DNA of 64,000 nucleotides from Serratia rubidaea (GCA_901472405.1 LR590463.1:3658001-3722000), one strand, 5' to 3'; positions 52,303 to 63,902 are shown, counted from the stretch's first letter. Notes: generated by a model from the sequence alone, not told the origin. Numbers and translations: made by a program.

Positions 52303-53106
52303 ATGCATCCGATGCTGACTATCGCCGTGCGCGCTGCGCGCAAGGCCGGTAACCTGATTGCCAAAAACTACGAGACTCCGGACGCTGTAGAAGCGAGCCA
52401 AAAAGGGAGTAACGATTTCGTCACTAACGTCGATCGCGATGCAGAGCATCTGATCATCGACGTCATCCGCAAGTCTTACCCGCAACACACTATCATCAGT
52501 GAAGAACGCGGCGAGCTGATTGGCGAAGATCGCGATGTACAATGGGTGATCGATCCGCTGGATGGCACCGCCAACTTTATCAAACGCTTCCCACACTTCT
52601 CCGTCTCTATCGCCGTGCGCATCAAAGGCCGCACCGAAGTGGCGGTGGTTTACGATCCAATGCGCAACGAACTGTTCACCGCTACCCGCGGTCAGGGCGC
52701 ACAGCTCAACGGCTACCGTCTGCGCGGCACCAGCGCCAAAGATCTCGACGGCACCATTCTGGCCACCGGCTTCCCGTTCAAGGCGAAGCAGCACGCGCCG
52801 GCCTATATCAACCTGGTGGGTAAACTGTTCACCCAGTGCGCCGACTTCCGCCGCACCGGCTCCGCCGCGCTGGATCTGGCCTACGTGGCCGCCGGCCGCG
52901 TTGACGGTTTCTTCGAGATCGGCCTGAAGCCGTGGGACTTCGCCGCGGGCGAGCTGCTGGTGCGTGAAGCCGGCGGCGTGGTCACCGACTTCGTCGGCGG
53001 TCACAACTACTTCAGCTCCGGCAACGTGGTCGCCGGTAACCCGCGCGTCGTTAAAGCGCTGCTGGGCACCATGCGCGAAGAACTGAGCGAAGCGCTGAAG
53101 CGTTAA
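52303..53106 (+). CDS. suhB: Inositol-1-monophosphatase / Nus-associated factor SuhB
   Basis: 267 residues, intact. The metal-site motif of the family is VIDPLDGTANFIKRFPHFSV, with the second motif in LKPWDFAAGELLVREAGG. SuhB hydrolyses inositol phosphates, but its main cell role is with the Nus factors in rRNA transcription and ribosome maturation. ATG 52303 is the first in-frame start after the AT-rich promoter stretch around 52240-52290. Confidence 0.96.
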   Translation: MHPMLTIAVRAARKAGNLIAKNYETPDAVEASQKGSNDFVTNVDRDAEHLIIDVIRKSYPQHTIISEERGELIGEDRDVQWVIDPLDGTANFIKRFPHFSVSIAVRIKGRTEVAVVYDPMRNELFTATRGQGAQLNGYRLRGTSAKDLDGTILATGFPFKAKQHAPAYINLVGKLFTQCADFRRTGSAALDLAYVAAGRVDGFFEIGLKPWDFAAGELLVREAGGVVTDFVGGHNYFSSGNVVAGNPRVVKALLGTMREELSEALKR

Positions 53107-53120
53107 TCGCTGTCAGCACC

Positions 53121-53156
53121 AACAAGGGCGAGGCTAATGCCTCGCCCTTGTTATAT
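53121..53156. terminator. Strong bidirectional terminator between suhB and the NicO gene
   Basis: AACAAGGGCGAGGC (53121-53134) pairs over all 14 bases with GCCTCGCCCTTGTT (53139-53152) around the loop TAAT. It is flanked by T-rich bases on the plus side and lies 14 bases after suhB and 12 before the stop of the convergent permease gene. Confidence 0.9.
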
Positions 53157-53164
53157 CTGCCGTC

Positions 53165-54187
53165 TTAACGCGAGAAAGGCCGCACCCCGCCGCTGAACTC
53201 CGGCTGCGCGCTGAGGTAAAGCATGACGCCGGCGAACAGCAGCAGCACGCCTCCCAGCAACGCCAGCGATCCCCACGCCACCGCCTGCCAATGTGCCGAC
53301 GCGCGCGACACGCTGATGCGCTCCGCCAGCCGGCGGCCGTAATGCACCAACAGCGCCAGCAGTGAAATCGTCACCGAAGTGCCCAGCGCCATCGCCAGCG
53401 CTGACGCCACGCCCCAGGCAAACACGCCCAGCACCTTGGAAAACAGCAGCACCAGAATCGCGCCGGAACAGGGGCGGATGCCCATCGCCAGCACGATCGC
53501 CGCCCGCGTGCGCCAGTCGCCGCCGGCCTGCAGTTCGCTGTCGCTGGGTAAATGACGATGACCGCAGCCGCAGTCCGCGCTGTGCACGTGATCGTCAGCC
53601 AGCGGCTCCAGACGCTGGATACGCAGCGCCGGCGCCGGTTTCAGCGCCTTCAGCGCTGCGGCCAGACGGCGCAGCGCCCGCCAGCTCAGCAGCGCGCCCA
53701 GCAGCACCACCAGCAGGTAACTGCCCTGCTCCAGCCAGAAGCTGCTTTGATGCAGCTGACGCGACGACAGCTGCAGCACGCCCAGCAGCAGCGCCACCAG
53801 CGCTACCGCCACCAGCCCCTGCAGCAGCGAGGCGGCGAAGGTCAGCCTCAGGCTGCTTTTCAGCCGCGTCGGGTGCGTCGCCAGATAGGTTGAGATCACC
53901 ACCTTGCCATGGCCCGGGCCCAGCGCGTGCAGCACGCCGTAGCTCAGGCTGAACAGCATCAGCGTTATTCCGGCGCGCTGCGGATCGGCCTTCACCTGCT
54001 GCAGCAGCGCCGCCAGCTGCTGGTTCAGCGTTTTCTGCCACGCCACGCTCTGCAGCATGATTTGCGGCCAGTAGTGCCAGACCAGTTGCGCGCCGGCCGC
54101 CAGCGCCACCAGCAGCAACAGTAATGGCCACAGGCTGACAGCCCAGTGGCGGCGGCGAAGCGACGAAGTCCCGAGGTTCAGTGACAT
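53165..54187 (-). CDS. NicO/RcnA-superfamily metal permease
   Basis: 340 residues, intact. One helix near the N-terminus is followed by a polar segment, then at least six helices. Family marks are SYGVLHALGPGHGKVVISTY (the HxxxPGHGK motif of NicO proteins) and MGIRPCSGAILVLLFSKVLG. A histidine-rich loop, DDHVHSADCGCGHRH, lies in the middle and suggests metal capture. NicO members move Ni2+ or Co2+, but those paired with DUF1007 proteins have been proposed as zinc systems. The start overlaps the DUF1007 stop by 10 bases. The Zur-like box upstream favours zinc. Confidence 0.88.
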   Translation of the reverse strand: MSLNLGTSSLRRRHWAVSLWPLLLLLVALAAGAQLVWHYWPQIMLQSVAWQKTLNQQLAALLQQVKADPQRAGITLMLFSLSYGVLHALGPGHGKVVISTYLATHPTRLKSSLRLTFAASLLQGLVAVALVALLLGVLQLSSRQLHQSSFWLEQGSYLLVVLLGALLSWRALRRLAAALKALKPAPALRIQRLEPLADDHVHSADCGCGHRHLPSDSELQAGGDWRTRAAIVLAMGIRPCSGAILVLLFSKVLGVFAWGVASALAMALGTSVTISLLALLVHYGRRLAERISVSRASAHWQAVAWGSLALLGGVLLLFAGVMLYLSAQPEFSGGVRPFSR

Positions 54188-54813
54188 TGTAAAGTAATCC
54201 GTTGGGCAAACTGTTGGCCAAGCTGCAGGTCTTCTCCCGGCGAATCGTTTTTATCCAGCGACAGCGCATACGCCTGCAGCGAGGCGTCCGGCTTGGGGGT
54301 AAACAGCTCGAAGCGGCACTGCTGCGCCATCTCGGCCGGCAGATGAATCGCGGAGGAAGCCTGGTAGCTCATGTCGACAAAATAGGTGGGATCGTAGGTG
54401 GAGATGCTGAACGGTTTCCCCGCCAGCGGCTGCGGGTGCGCCAGCGGCAGGACAAACTCCAGCACCGCCTTGTGGCCCTGACGGGAAAGCCGGTATTCCG
54501 GCGGCAGATTGGTGTATTTCACCGGTTTGCCGTCGCGGTAGATATCGGTAAAGTAGTGCTGGCCCAACACGTTGGCCATCACCTGCGCCGCCAGCTTCTT
54601 CCAGGTTTCCGAGTCGCTTTTGGCATTCTGCGCATCGTACAGCAGGTCCGCCGAGGTCATTTCGTCCATCACCCACACCATTTTCAAACCGACCAGCTGC
54701 CGTTCCTGCACCACGAAGGTGGTGTTCATATCGATGAAACTGTGCGGATGCGCCGCCGCATCCAGGCTATACCACGCCGCCAAACCGACCAGTAAATCTC
54801 TTAGCTTCATCAT
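54178..54813 (-). CDS. DUF1007 family periplasmic protein, partner of the metal permease
   Basis: 211 residues, intact. ATG 54813 (or 54810) opens a signal peptide, MMKLRDLLVGLAAWYSLDAA, so the mature protein begins around AHPHSFIDMNTTF. AHPHSFID is the typical metal-binding start of DUF1007 after cleavage. The rest is a beta-rich domain without catalytic motifs (FVVQERQLVGLKMVWVMDEM). It probably binds the metal in the periplasm and passes it to the overlapping NicO-type permease. Confidence 0.85.
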   Translation of the reverse strand: MMKLRDLLVGLAAWYSLDAAAHPHSFIDMNTTFVVQERQLVGLKMVWVMDEMTSADLLYDAQNAKSDSETWKKLAAQVMANVLGQHYFTDIYRDGKPVKYTNLPPEYRLSRQGHKAVLEFVLPLAHPQPLAGKPFSISTYDPTYFVDMSYQASSAIHLPAEMAQQCRFELFTPKPDASLQAYALSLDKNDSPGEDLQLGQQFAQRITLQCH

Positions 54814-54828
54814 TTCAACCCGTAAATT

Positions 54829-54843
54829 TGTTATAACATAACA
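54829..54843 (-). promoter_or_regulatory. Zur-like operator upstream of the DUF1007/NicO operon
   Basis: TGTTATAACATAACA is an inverted repeat (TGTTAT-N3-ATAACA) 15 bases before the DUF1007 start. It closely follows the Zur box pattern known from znuA and zinT (GTTATA-ATATAAC core). At this place bound Zur would block transcription when zinc is plentiful. Alternative: simple AT-rich promoter symmetry, because the same bases could serve as the -10 box. Confidence 0.6.
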
Positions 54844-54988
54844 CAATAAATGGCAAAATCAGCATCGCACCCCGCCAGAATTGTGACGAAAGTTATAAGC
54901 CGAAGTAAAACCAGATGCCAGAACCGCGCCGCTTTAACACCTTTTGCTATGCTTAAACCCATATCAATGTGATCTGCCGGATACCCCT

Positions 54989-56254
54989 ATGAGCCTGGAC
55001 ACCTCCCCCGTGCCTGAGCTCTCCAGTCAACAGCGGCGCTGCCGCCTGCTGCTGCTGCTGTATACACCGCCGCCCACAGTAAAACTGGAGACTATCAGCC
55101 AAATCAACGGCGTCGACCTCCCCACCGCCCGGCAGGATATTGCCGAGGTGAACAGTGAAATCCAGCGATTCCACCATCTGGCGATCGCCGGAAGCCCCGA
55201 AGAGGGCTACCAGCTGACAGGGAGCACGCTGAATCAACGCCTCTGCCTGATCCATTGGCTGCGGCGGGCGCTGCGCTGCTGCCCGCAGTTTGTGGAAGAG
55301 ACCTTCAGCCCGCGGCTGCATCAGGCGCTGACCCTCGACAATGCGCAGGCTGCCCGGCTGCAGCTCGAACTGGAGCGCTGCGTCGCCACGCTGAAACAGC
55401 CGATTGAGGAACGCATCCGTCTGTTCCTGCCGCCCTATCTCTGCTACTGCCTGTGGGAAATCCGCCGGCAGCGCCACCCGTCGTTTACTGAGGCTCAGCG
55501 CGCCTGGCTGCATCAGAAGCCGGAGCAACAGGCCGCCGCCCGGCTTTACCCGCTGCTGCTGGCGCTGTCCGGCCGGCCGTCCCATGCCGATGAGCAGGAC
55601 TTTCTGGTGCTGATGTTCACCCTGCTGAAAAACCACAGCTATGAGAGCGACCACTCCGACGAAGACTTACGTTTGATGGCGGCGATCGAACGGATGGTTG
55701 AGCGCTTCCAACAGCTTTCCGGCATGAACTTCAGCAGCCGGGCGGATCTGATCACCCACCTGTTCGCCCATCTGGCGCCGGCGGTGGAGCGCTGCCACTT
55801 TGCCATTGGCATCGATAATATGCTGCTGGAAGAGGTGGTGCGTAAATATCCGCGGCTGATGCGCACCACGCAGCAGGCGCTGGAGCCGTTTGAGCAGGAG
55901 TATGGCATTGCCTTTTCACGCGAGGAGGCCGGCCTGGTGGCGATAAGCTTCGGCGCCTGGCTGATGCAGGGCAACGCCCTGCAGGAAAAACAGGTGCTGC
56001 TGCTGACGCTGGACAATCCGCAACTGGAGGAGGAGCTGGAGTATCAACTGCGTGAACTGACGCTGCTGCCGCTCAATATCAAATATCAGCCGCTGCGCGA
56101 CTTCCTGCGCTCCGGCGCGCCGCAAGACGTCACGCTGGTGATCACTCCTTACGCGACGCCGATGCAGGCAACCCAGCCGCCGCTGATCTACACCGAACTG
56201 CCGCTGGCGCGCGGGCAGCGCAAGACCCTGCGCGCGCTGCTGGAAACCCCTTAA
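54989..56254 (+). CDS. csiE: Stationary-phase-inducible protein CsiE (PRD-domain)
   Basis: 421 residues from ATG 54989. It resembles transcription antiterminators: an N-terminal winged-helix-like part (QQRRCRLLLLLYTPPPTVKL, ISQINGVDLPTARQDIAEVN), then a PRD-like helical region and a PTS IIB-like end. In E. coli csiE is sigma-S- and CRP-dependent with no defined role. Here it lies divergent from the DUF1007 operon. It ends tail to tail with hcaT, the two stops overlapping by 4 bases, which is the same neighbour as in E. coli. Confidence 0.9.
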   Translation: MSLDTSPVPELSSQQRRCRLLLLLYTPPPTVKLETISQINGVDLPTARQDIAEVNSEIQRFHHLAIAGSPEEGYQLTGSTLNQRLCLIHWLRRALRCCPQFVEETFSPRLHQALTLDNAQAARLQLELERCVATLKQPIEERIRLFLPPYLCYCLWEIRRQRHPSFTEAQRAWLHQKPEQQAAARLYPLLLALSGRPSHADEQDFLVLMFTLLKNHSYESDHSDEDLRLMAAIERMVERFQQLSGMNFSSRADLITHLFAHLAPAVERCHFAIGIDNMLLEEVVRKYPRLMRTTQQALEPFEQEYGIAFSREEAGLVAISFGAWLMQGNALQEKQVLLLTLDNPQLEEELEYQLRELTLLPLNIKYQPLRDFLRSGAPQDVTLVITPYATPMQATQPPLIYTELPLARGQRKTLRALLETP

Positions 56255-57395
56255 CGCGCTGCGCTGACCGCCGGCGGCCGGATAAACAGCGCCGGCAGCA
56301 CAAGCGCCGCCATCACCCAGAACACGCCGCCCTGCCAGTGTTCAAACAGGAAGCCGGCAACCACCGTCATCACCGCGATACCGCCGCCCATCGCCAGGCC
56401 GGAGTAGACCGACTGCAGGCGGATCACGTCCGGTCCGCTGCGTCCGCTGATAAAGCGCATCGCCGCCAGATGGCAGACGGTAAAGGTGCCGCAGTGCAGG
56501 ATCTGCACCAGCAACAGCCATCCCAGTTCGGTAGTGGCCCCCCATCAATCCCCAGCGCAGCACGCCGCAGCAGGCCGACAGCAGCAGCAGACTGCGCGCG
56601 TTCCAGCGCCGGAACAGTACGCTGCTGCTGGCGAAAATGATCACCTCGGCCACTACCCCCAGCGACCAGAAATAGCCGATCGCGGCGGCCGAATAGCCGG
56701 ACTCCTGCCAGTAAATCGACGCAAAGCTGTAATAGCCGGCATGCGCGCCCTGCAGCAGCGTCACGCACAGCAGAAAGCGCCAGACCGGCCCTTCCGTCAG
56801 CAGTTCACGCCACGAGCGCTGCGGCTGGTTCTGCACGCGCGCTTCCCCTGCGGCATCACCGTCGGTTTCAGCAGCATGCCCAGCAGCATCGCCAACAGGC
56901 TGGCGAGCAAACAGTATAAAACGGCGCTATGCCCCCAAGCCGCCACCAGCTGGCCGGTCAACGCGGAGCCAATCACAAACGCCAGCGATCCCCACAGCCG
57001 CACCCGGCCGTAGTCCAGCGTAATCTGCTTTTGCCAGGTGCCGGCCAACGCGTCGGTCAGCGGCACCAGCGGCGAGAAGAACAGGTTAAAGCCGGCAATA
57101 ACCAACATCAGCCAGCCCAGGCGTTGCCAAAACAGAAGCCGACGGCGAAGGCCAGCGTCAGCAGCGCCAGAATACGCAGCGCCGTCACCAGATTGGCGGG
57201 ATCTTTTACCCGTGGCGCAATCAGCAGGCTGCCGAGAAAGCGCGCCACCAGACCGGCGCCCAGTAAAATACCGATGACATCAGGCTCCAGCCCTTCGCCC
57301 TTAAGCCAGACGCTCCAGAACGGGAGATAAATGCCGTAAGAAAAGAAGTAGGTGAAATAGCTGAGCGCCAGCCAGCGTGTTGATTGCAGAACCAT
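56251..57395 (-). CDS. hcaT: 3-phenylpropionate MFS transporter HcaT, three frameshifts
   Basis: Corrected length is 381 residues with 12 hydrophobic segments. The start MVLQSTRWLALSYFTYFFSY and GIYLPFWSVWLKGEGLEPDV match HcaT and related nucleoside:H+/LacY-type carriers. A base is lost near 57116 (GNAWAWLMLV) and in the CCCC run 56845-56848 (QGEARVQNQPQRSW). One base is gained in the six-C run 56538-56543 (LMGATTELGWLLL). In E. coli HcaT is thought to import phenylpropionate; the hca degradation genes are not present here, so the substrate is uncertain. Confidence 0.85.
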
Positions 57396-57510
57396 GTTCC
57401 CTCCGGTGTGTGGACGATACTTTGACAGAGCTCACACCGGCCCGCAATAACGCTTACGACCTATAAGGTGATAGTGCCAAATACCTCACACTTTGCCCGG
57501 CAGCAGGCGT

Positions 57511-57537
57511 AAAAAAACCCGCCGCAGCGGGTTTTTT
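57511..57537. terminator. Bidirectional terminator after glyA
   Basis: AAAAAAACCCGC and GCGGGTTTTTT flank a short loop. Both strands give a GC stem followed by a T run. It is 20 bases after the glyA stop and also shields the hcaT upstream region. Confidence 0.9.
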
Positions 57538-57556
57538 CAGGGTGCGGCAACGCGGG

Positions 57557-58810
57557 TTACGCGTAAACCGGCAGACGGGCGCAGATATCCAGCACTTTCT
57601 GTTTGGTGCGTTCGATAACGGCTTCGTCATTGATGTTGTCCAGCACGTCGCAGATCCAGCCGGCCAGCTCGCGCACTTCAGCTTCCTTGAAGCCGCGACG
57701 GGTAACCGCCGGGGTGCCGATACGGATGCCGGAGGTAACGAACGGGCTCTTCGGATCGTTCGGTACGCTGTTTTTGTTGACGGTGATATTGGCACGGCCC
57801 AGCGCGGCGTCGGCTTCTTTACCGGTCAGGTTTTTGTCTACCAGAGCCAGCAGGAACAGGTGGTTGTGCGTACCGCCGGAAACCACTTTGTAACCGCGCT
57901 CCAGCACGACTTCCACCATCGCCTTGGCGTTTTTTGCCACCTGCTGCTGATAAGCCTTGAACTCTGGCTCCATCGCTTCTTTCAGCGCCACCGCTTTACC
58001 GGCGATCACGTGCATCAGCGGGCCGCCCTGGCCGCCAGGGAACACGGCGGAGTTCAGTTTTTTATACAGCTCTTCGTCGCCGCCCTTCGCCAGGATCAGG
58101 CCGCCGCGCGGACCGGCCAGCGTTTTGTGGGTGGTGGTGGTAACGATGTGCGCATGAGGAACCGGGTTCGGGTAGACGCCTGCGGCAATCAGGCCGGCCA
58201 CGTGCGCCATGTCAACGAACAGGTAGGCGCCGATGCTGTCGGCGATTTCACGCATTTTGGCCCAGTCAACCACGCCGGAGTAAGCGGAGAAACCGCCGAT
58301 GATCATTTTCGGCTTGTGGGTCTGCGCCTGCTGAGCCAGGTCGTCATAGTCGATTTGGCCTTGCTCGTCGATGCCGTAAGGCACCACGTTGTACAGTTTG
58401 CCGGACAGGTTAACCGGAGAGCCGTGAGTCAGGTGGCCGCCGTGCGCCAGGTTCATCCCCAGGATGGTGTCGCCCGGCTGCAGCAGCGCGGTGTACACGG
58501 CGAAGTTGGCCTGAGAGCCGGAGTGCGGCTGCACGTTGGCGTAGTCGGCGCCGAACAGCGCCTTCGCGCGGTCAATCGCCAGCTGCTCGACGATATCCAC
58601 ATATTCGCAACCACCGTAATAACGCTTGCCCGGATAGCCTTCTGCGTATTTGTTGGTCAACTGAGAACCCTGAGCCTGCATCACGCGCGGGCTGGTGTAG
58701 TTTTCAGAGGCAATCAGTTCGATGTGCTCTTCCTGACGAACGACTTCCTGTTCCATTGCGCGCCACAGTTCGGCATCGTAATCTGCAATGTTCATTTCAC
58801 GCTTTAACAT
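57557..58810 (-). CDS. glyA: Serine hydroxymethyltransferase
   Basis: 417 residues, intact. The PLP lysine is in [38 protein letters not shown] is the standard start, and [20 protein letters not shown] the substrate segment. It converts serine and tetrahydrofolate to glycine and methylene-THF, the main one-carbon source. It is divergent from hmp. It offers a direct comparison for the SHMT-like enzyme at 3714-4981, which has diverged in every one of these segments. Confidence 0.98.
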   Translation of the reverse strand: MLKREMNIADYDAELWRAMEQEVVRQEEHIELIASENYTSPRVMQAQGSQLTNKYAEGYPGKRYYGGCEYVDIVEQLAIDRAKALFGADYANVQPHSGSQANFAVYTALLQPGDTILGMNLAHGGHLTHGSPVNLSGKLYNVVPYGIDEQGQIDYDDLAQQAQTHKPKMIIGGFSAYSGVVDWAKMREIADSIGAYLFVDMAHVAGLIAAGVYPNPVPHAHIVTTTTHKTLAGPRGGLILAKGGDEELYKKLNSAVFPGGQGGPLMHVIAGKAVALKEAMEPEFKAYQQQVAKNAKAMVEVVLERGYKVVSGGTHNHLFLLALVDKNLTGKEADAALGRANITVNKNSVPNDPKSPFVTSGIRIGTPAVTRRGFKEAEVRELAGWICDVLDNINDEAVIERTKQKVLDICARLPVYA

Positions 58811-58918
58811 CCGGCATCTCCCGACTCAATCAGCTAACTTAAAATCACCCGTATTGGGTTGTGGGCCACAGTGTAAACTGTTTTCCCCCATTGAGGATAG
58901 GCCTTGACAGAGGTTTTT

Positions 58919-58934
58919 ACGCAAACGATTGGCT
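58919..58934. promoter_or_regulatory. PurR operator upstream of glyA
   Basis: ACGCAAACGATTGGCT matches the 16-base PurR consensus ACGCAAACGTTTGCGT at 13 positions, with the central CG retained. It lies 109 bases before the glyA start, in the glyA-hmp intergenic region, where E. coli glyA also has a PurR site. The rest of this 420-base gap holds no gene; it should also carry the glyA promoter. Confidence 0.75.
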
Positions 58935-59092
58935 TGAGGCTGCGCAAGGCTTTAATCCATTTACGCTTCCCGCATTTCAACGGATATTTTCTCATCAGCC
59001 CGATGCGCTTTTTTCATGTTCTGTGAGGCGGATCGCCAGTTAACAAACACGCAACAAAAAAGCGGGTATTTACAACCTGTTAAGAAGCCTAT

Positions 59093-59115
59093 AAGATTCA
59101 TTTAAAATACAACAT
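59093..59115 (+). promoter_or_regulatory. NsrR operator upstream of hmp
   Basis: Two 11-base arms, AAGATTCATTT and AAATACAACAT, flank a central A and fit the NsrR pattern (AAGATGCATTT with its complement). The site is 115 bases before the hmp start. A second partial half-site, AAGATGCATTA, follows at about 59118-59128. NsrR is the nitric-oxide-sensing repressor that controls hmp in enterobacteria. Confidence 0.65.
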
Positions 59116-59230
59116 TAAAGATGCATTATAAGGCTGCCCCGCGCCCCGGCAAAAACAGGGAGCACCGTGGGGGTAAACTGATGACCCGCCTGATCCCCGA
59201 TGCAGGCCGGACATATACAGGAGTATGACC

Positions 59231-60421
59231 ATGCTGGACCAACAAACCATCGCCACCGTCAAATCTACCATTCCTCTGTTGGCGGCGACCGGCCCCAAAC
59301 TGACCGCCCATTTCTACGACCGCATGTTTACCCACAATCCCGAGTTGAAAGATATTTTCAACATGAGCAACCAGCGTAATGGCGACCAGCGGCAGGCGCT
59401 GTTCGACGCCATCTGCGCCTATGCCGGCAATCTGGAAAATCTGGCGGCGCTGCTGCCGGCGGTGGAGCGCATCGCGCAAAAACACACCAGCTTCAATATC
59501 CAGCCGGAGCAATACCAGATCGTCGGCACCCACCTGCTGGCGACGCTGGATGAGATGTTCAGCCCGGGTCAGGAGGTGCTGGACGCCTGGGGCAAAGCCT
59601 ACGGCGTGTTGGCCAACGTATTTATCCAGCGTGAAGGGCAAATCTATCAGGAGAGCGCCGATGGCGACGGCGGCTGGCGCGATCGCCGCGCGTTCCGCAT
59701 TGTGAAGAAACAGCCGCAGAGCGAGATCATCAGCAGCTTTATTCTGGCGCCGGTGGACGGCGGCAAGGTGGTCGACTTTAAGCCGGGACAGTATCTGGCG
59801 GTGTATATCAAGGACGAGGGCCTGGAGCATCAGGAGATCCGGCAATACTCCCTGACCGCCGCCCCTAACGGCGAATATTACCGCATTGCGGTCAAGCGCG
59901 AGGATCGCGGCCTGGTGTCCAACTACCTGCATCAGAAAGCGCAGGAAGGCGACGTCATCGATATCGCGCCGCCGCACGGCGACTTCTTCCTCGACGTCAC
60001 ACCGAACACGCCGGTGGCGCTGATCTCCGCCGGCGTTGGTCAGACGCCGATGCTGGGCATGCTCAACACGCTGCACGCCGGGCAGCATCAGGCCGAGGTG
60101 CACTGGCTGCACGCGGCGGAAAACGGCCAGGTGCACGCCTTTGCCGATGAAGTGGCGGCCATCGCCGCCGAGATGCCGAACCTCAGCCGTCACGTCTGGT
60201 ACCGTGAACCGGGCCAGAACGATGTGGCAGGCCGTGACTATCAGTCCAGCGGTCTGATGGATCTCGGCGCGCTGCGCGCTACGCTGGTCAATCCGCAGAT
60301 GCACTACTACTTCTGCGGCCCGGTCGGCTTTATGCAGTTTGTCGCCAAACAGCTGCTGGAGATGGGCGTCGACGCCGAACGCATGCATTACGAATGCTTC
60401 GGCCCGCATAAAGTCCTGTAA
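59231..60421 (+). CDS. hmp: Flavohemoglobin / nitric oxide dioxygenase
   Basis: 396 residues. ATG 59231 lies 8 bases after AGGAG and gives [20 protein letters not shown]. The globin domain covers residues 1-140. The FAD part has [20 protein letters not shown] and the NAD part [18 protein letters not shown], ending [11 protein letters not shown]. It oxidises NO to nitrate with O2 and NAD(P)H, protecting the cell from nitrosative stress. It is divergent from glyA and preceded by a NsrR-like operator. Confidence 0.97.
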   Translation: MLDQQTIATVKSTIPLLAATGPKLTAHFYDRMFTHNPELKDIFNMSNQRNGDQRQALFDAICAYAGNLENLAALLPAVERIAQKHTSFNIQPEQYQIVGTHLLATLDEMFSPGQEVLDAWGKAYGVLANVFIQREGQIYQESADGDGGWRDRRAFRIVKKQPQSEIISSFILAPVDGGKVVDFKPGQYLAVYIKDEGLEHQEIRQYSLTAAPNGEYYRIAVKREDRGLVSNYLHQKAQEGDVIDIAPPHGDFFLDVTPNTPVALISAGVGQTPMLGMLNTLHAGQHQAEVHWLHAAENGQVHAFADEVAAIAAEMPNLSRHVWYREPGQNDVAGRDYQSSGLMDLGALRATLVNPQMHYYFCGPVGFMQFVAKQLLEMGVDAERMHYECFGPHKVL

Positions 60422-60460
60422 GGCTCGCCGCCGGGCAGGCTCCCCTGCCCGGCGCATCGT

Positions 60461-60808
<348 letters not shown>

Positions 60809-60812
60809 TTAA

Positions 60813-62435
60813 TTACCAATTTTTGCGGCCAAAGCCGGATGTGATCGGATAGCGACGGTCCTTGCCGAAGTTGCGGGCGGTAATACGCGGCCCGACGGCG
60901 GCCTGACGTCGTTTATATTCGTTGATATCCACCAGACGGATCACCTTGCGCACCACCGCCTCGTCAAAGCCGGCCGCCACCAGATCGGCCACCGACTTAT
61001 CGTGTTCGACATAGCCTTCCAGAATCGCATCAAGAATGTCATACGGCGGCAGGCTGTCCTGATCGACCTGATCCGGCGCCAGCTCCGCCGACGGCGGACG
61101 GTCAATCACCCGCTGCGGGATAACATAGGAGACGGTATTGCGGTACTCCGACAGTTTAAACACCAGCGTTTTCGGCACGTCTTTCAGCACGTCGAAACCG
61201 CCGGCCATATCGCCGTACAGCGTCGCATAGCCCACCGCCATCTCGCTCTTGTTGCCGGTGGTAAGCACGATGCTGCGGCGCTTGTTGGACAGCGCCATCA
61301 GCACCACGCCGCGGCAGCGCGCCTGCAGGTTCTCTTCGGTGGTGTCGCGCTCGGTGCCGGCGAACATCGGCGCCAGCTGCCCCATAAAGGCGTCGAACAT
61401 CGGCTCGATGGACACCACGTCAAACTCCACGCCCAGAATTTCCGCCTCTTCTTTCGCGTCGGCGATACTGATATCGGCGGTATAGCGGAACGGCATCATC
61501 AGCGCCTGCACTTTTTCTTTGCCGAGCGCGTCAACGGCAATCGCCAGCGTCAGCGCCGAGTCGATGCCGCCGGACAAGCCGAGCACCGCCCCCTGGAAGC
61601 CGTTCTTATTCACATAGTCGCGCACCGCCAGCACCAGCGCCTCGTAAATCTGCGCCAGCTGCGGCAGTTCGGCGGCCGGCGCGGTCATCGGCTCGACCTC
61701 CAGCTCGTTGAAGCGCAGCAGGGTAACCTGCTCGGCAAAGGCCGCCAGGCGGTGCGTCATATTGCCGGATGCGTCAAACACCTTCGAACAGCCGTCGAAA
61801 ATCAACTCATCCTGACCGCCGATCTGGTTCAGATACACCAGCGGCAGATCGGTGCGGCGGCAGTGGCCGGCCATCAGCGTTTTGCGGATATACGGCTTCT
61901 CGCGGTTATACGGCGAGGCGTTGATCGACAGGACGATCTCCGCGCCGGCGGCTTTCAGCGCGTCGATCGGCTGCGGGAACCACAGATCCTCGCAAATCAG
62001 CAGCCCCAGACGGTAGCCTTTCAGCTCAACGATGCAGCTGGCATCGCCTTCATGGAAGTAGCGCTTTTCATCAAAAACGCCGTAGTTGGGCAGCTGCTGC
62101 TTGAAGTAGCGCGCCTGCAGTTTACCTTCCGCAAACAGCGACAGGGCATTGTACAGTTTGCCCGCTTCGCGCCACGGATGGCCGACCAGAATCGCCACGT
62201 CGCCGGACGCCTGCTGCAGGCGGCCCAGCTGCACGTCACAGCGCTGATAAAAGTCATCGCGGTACAGGAGGTCTTCCGGCGGATAGCCGGACAGCGCCAG
62301 CTCGGTGAACATGACCAGATCGGCTCCCGCCTTCTGCTGCTCCTGCACGATTTGCAACATGCGTTCGCTGTTGCCTTCAATGTCGCCCACCAGCAAATTC
62401 AGCTGGGCCAACGCAATGGAAAGTGATCTGCTCAT
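60813..62435 (-). CDS. nadE: Glutamine-dependent NAD+ synthetase
   Basis: 540 residues from ATG 62435 (MSRSLSIALAQLNLLVGD). The N-terminal 250 residues are a nitrilase-type glutaminase: the catalytic cysteine lies in GLLICEDLWFPQ, the lysine in the ARYFKQQLPNYGVFDEKRYF region and the glutamate in FTELALSGYPPEDLL. The C-terminal part is the ammonia-dependent synthetase with the ATP loop LGLSGGIDSALTLAIAVDAL. It makes NAD+ from deamido-NAD+ and glutamine. E. coli has only the short ammonia form elsewhere; placement of this long form next to glnB is found in several other enterobacteria. Confidence 0.95.
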   Translation of the reverse strand: MSRSLSIALAQLNLLVGDIEGNSERMLQIVQEQQKAGADLVMFTELALSGYPPEDLLYRDDFYQRCDVQLGRLQQASGDVAILVGHPWREAGKLYNALSLFAEGKLQARYFKQQLPNYGVFDEKRYFHEGDASCIVELKGYRLGLLICEDLWFPQPIDALKAAGAEIVLSINASPYNREKPYIRKTLMAGHCRRTDLPLVYLNQIGGQDELIFDGCSKVFDASGNMTHRLAAFAEQVTLLRFNELEVEPMTAPAAELPQLAQIYEALVLAVRDYVNKNGFQGAVLGLSGGIDSALTLAIAVDALGKEKVQALMMPFRYTADISIADAKEEAEILGVEFDVVSIEPMFDAFMGQLAPMFAGTERDTTEENLQARCRGVVLMALSNKRRSIVLTTGNKSEMAVGYATLYGDMAGGFDVLKDVPKTLVFKLSEYRNTVSYVIPQRVIDRPPSAELAPDQVDQDSLPPYDILDAILEGYVEHDKSVADLVAAGFDEAVVRKVIRLVDINEYKRRQAAVGPRITARNFGKDRRYPITSGFGRKNW

Positions 62436-62564
62436 AACTTTATGCTCTGCCATGCATCACAAACCGGAGTGTCTCCCCTTCAGCGCGTCGTTTGCAACGC
62501 CGGCTGGAGGAATCACGCCCGCTTAGTTGGTTGCGAACCTGCCCCGGGCAGGTTCAGGAAAGTA

Positions 62565-63898
<1,334 letters not shown>

Positions 63899-63902
<4 letters not shown>

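Noticed and set aside
53165-54187. Calling the NicO permease RcnA (nickel/cobalt efflux)
   Set aside because: RcnA is a stand-alone gene under RcnR. Here it is coupled to DUF1007 and a Zur-like box, which fits import better.
57542-58807. 421-codon open frame antisense to glyA
   Set aside because: The same mirror effect; the sense strand is unmistakable GlyA with a family start and end.
58861-59043. 60-codon open frame in the glyA-hmp gap
   Set aside because: It overlaps the PurR operator and promoter region, has no ribosome-binding site and resembles no family.
61002-62426. 474-codon open frame antisense to nadE, and similar ones opposite hmp, iscS and glrR
   Set aside because: All lie opposite conserved intact genes, have no recognisable motifs and are rich in His, Arg and Gln.
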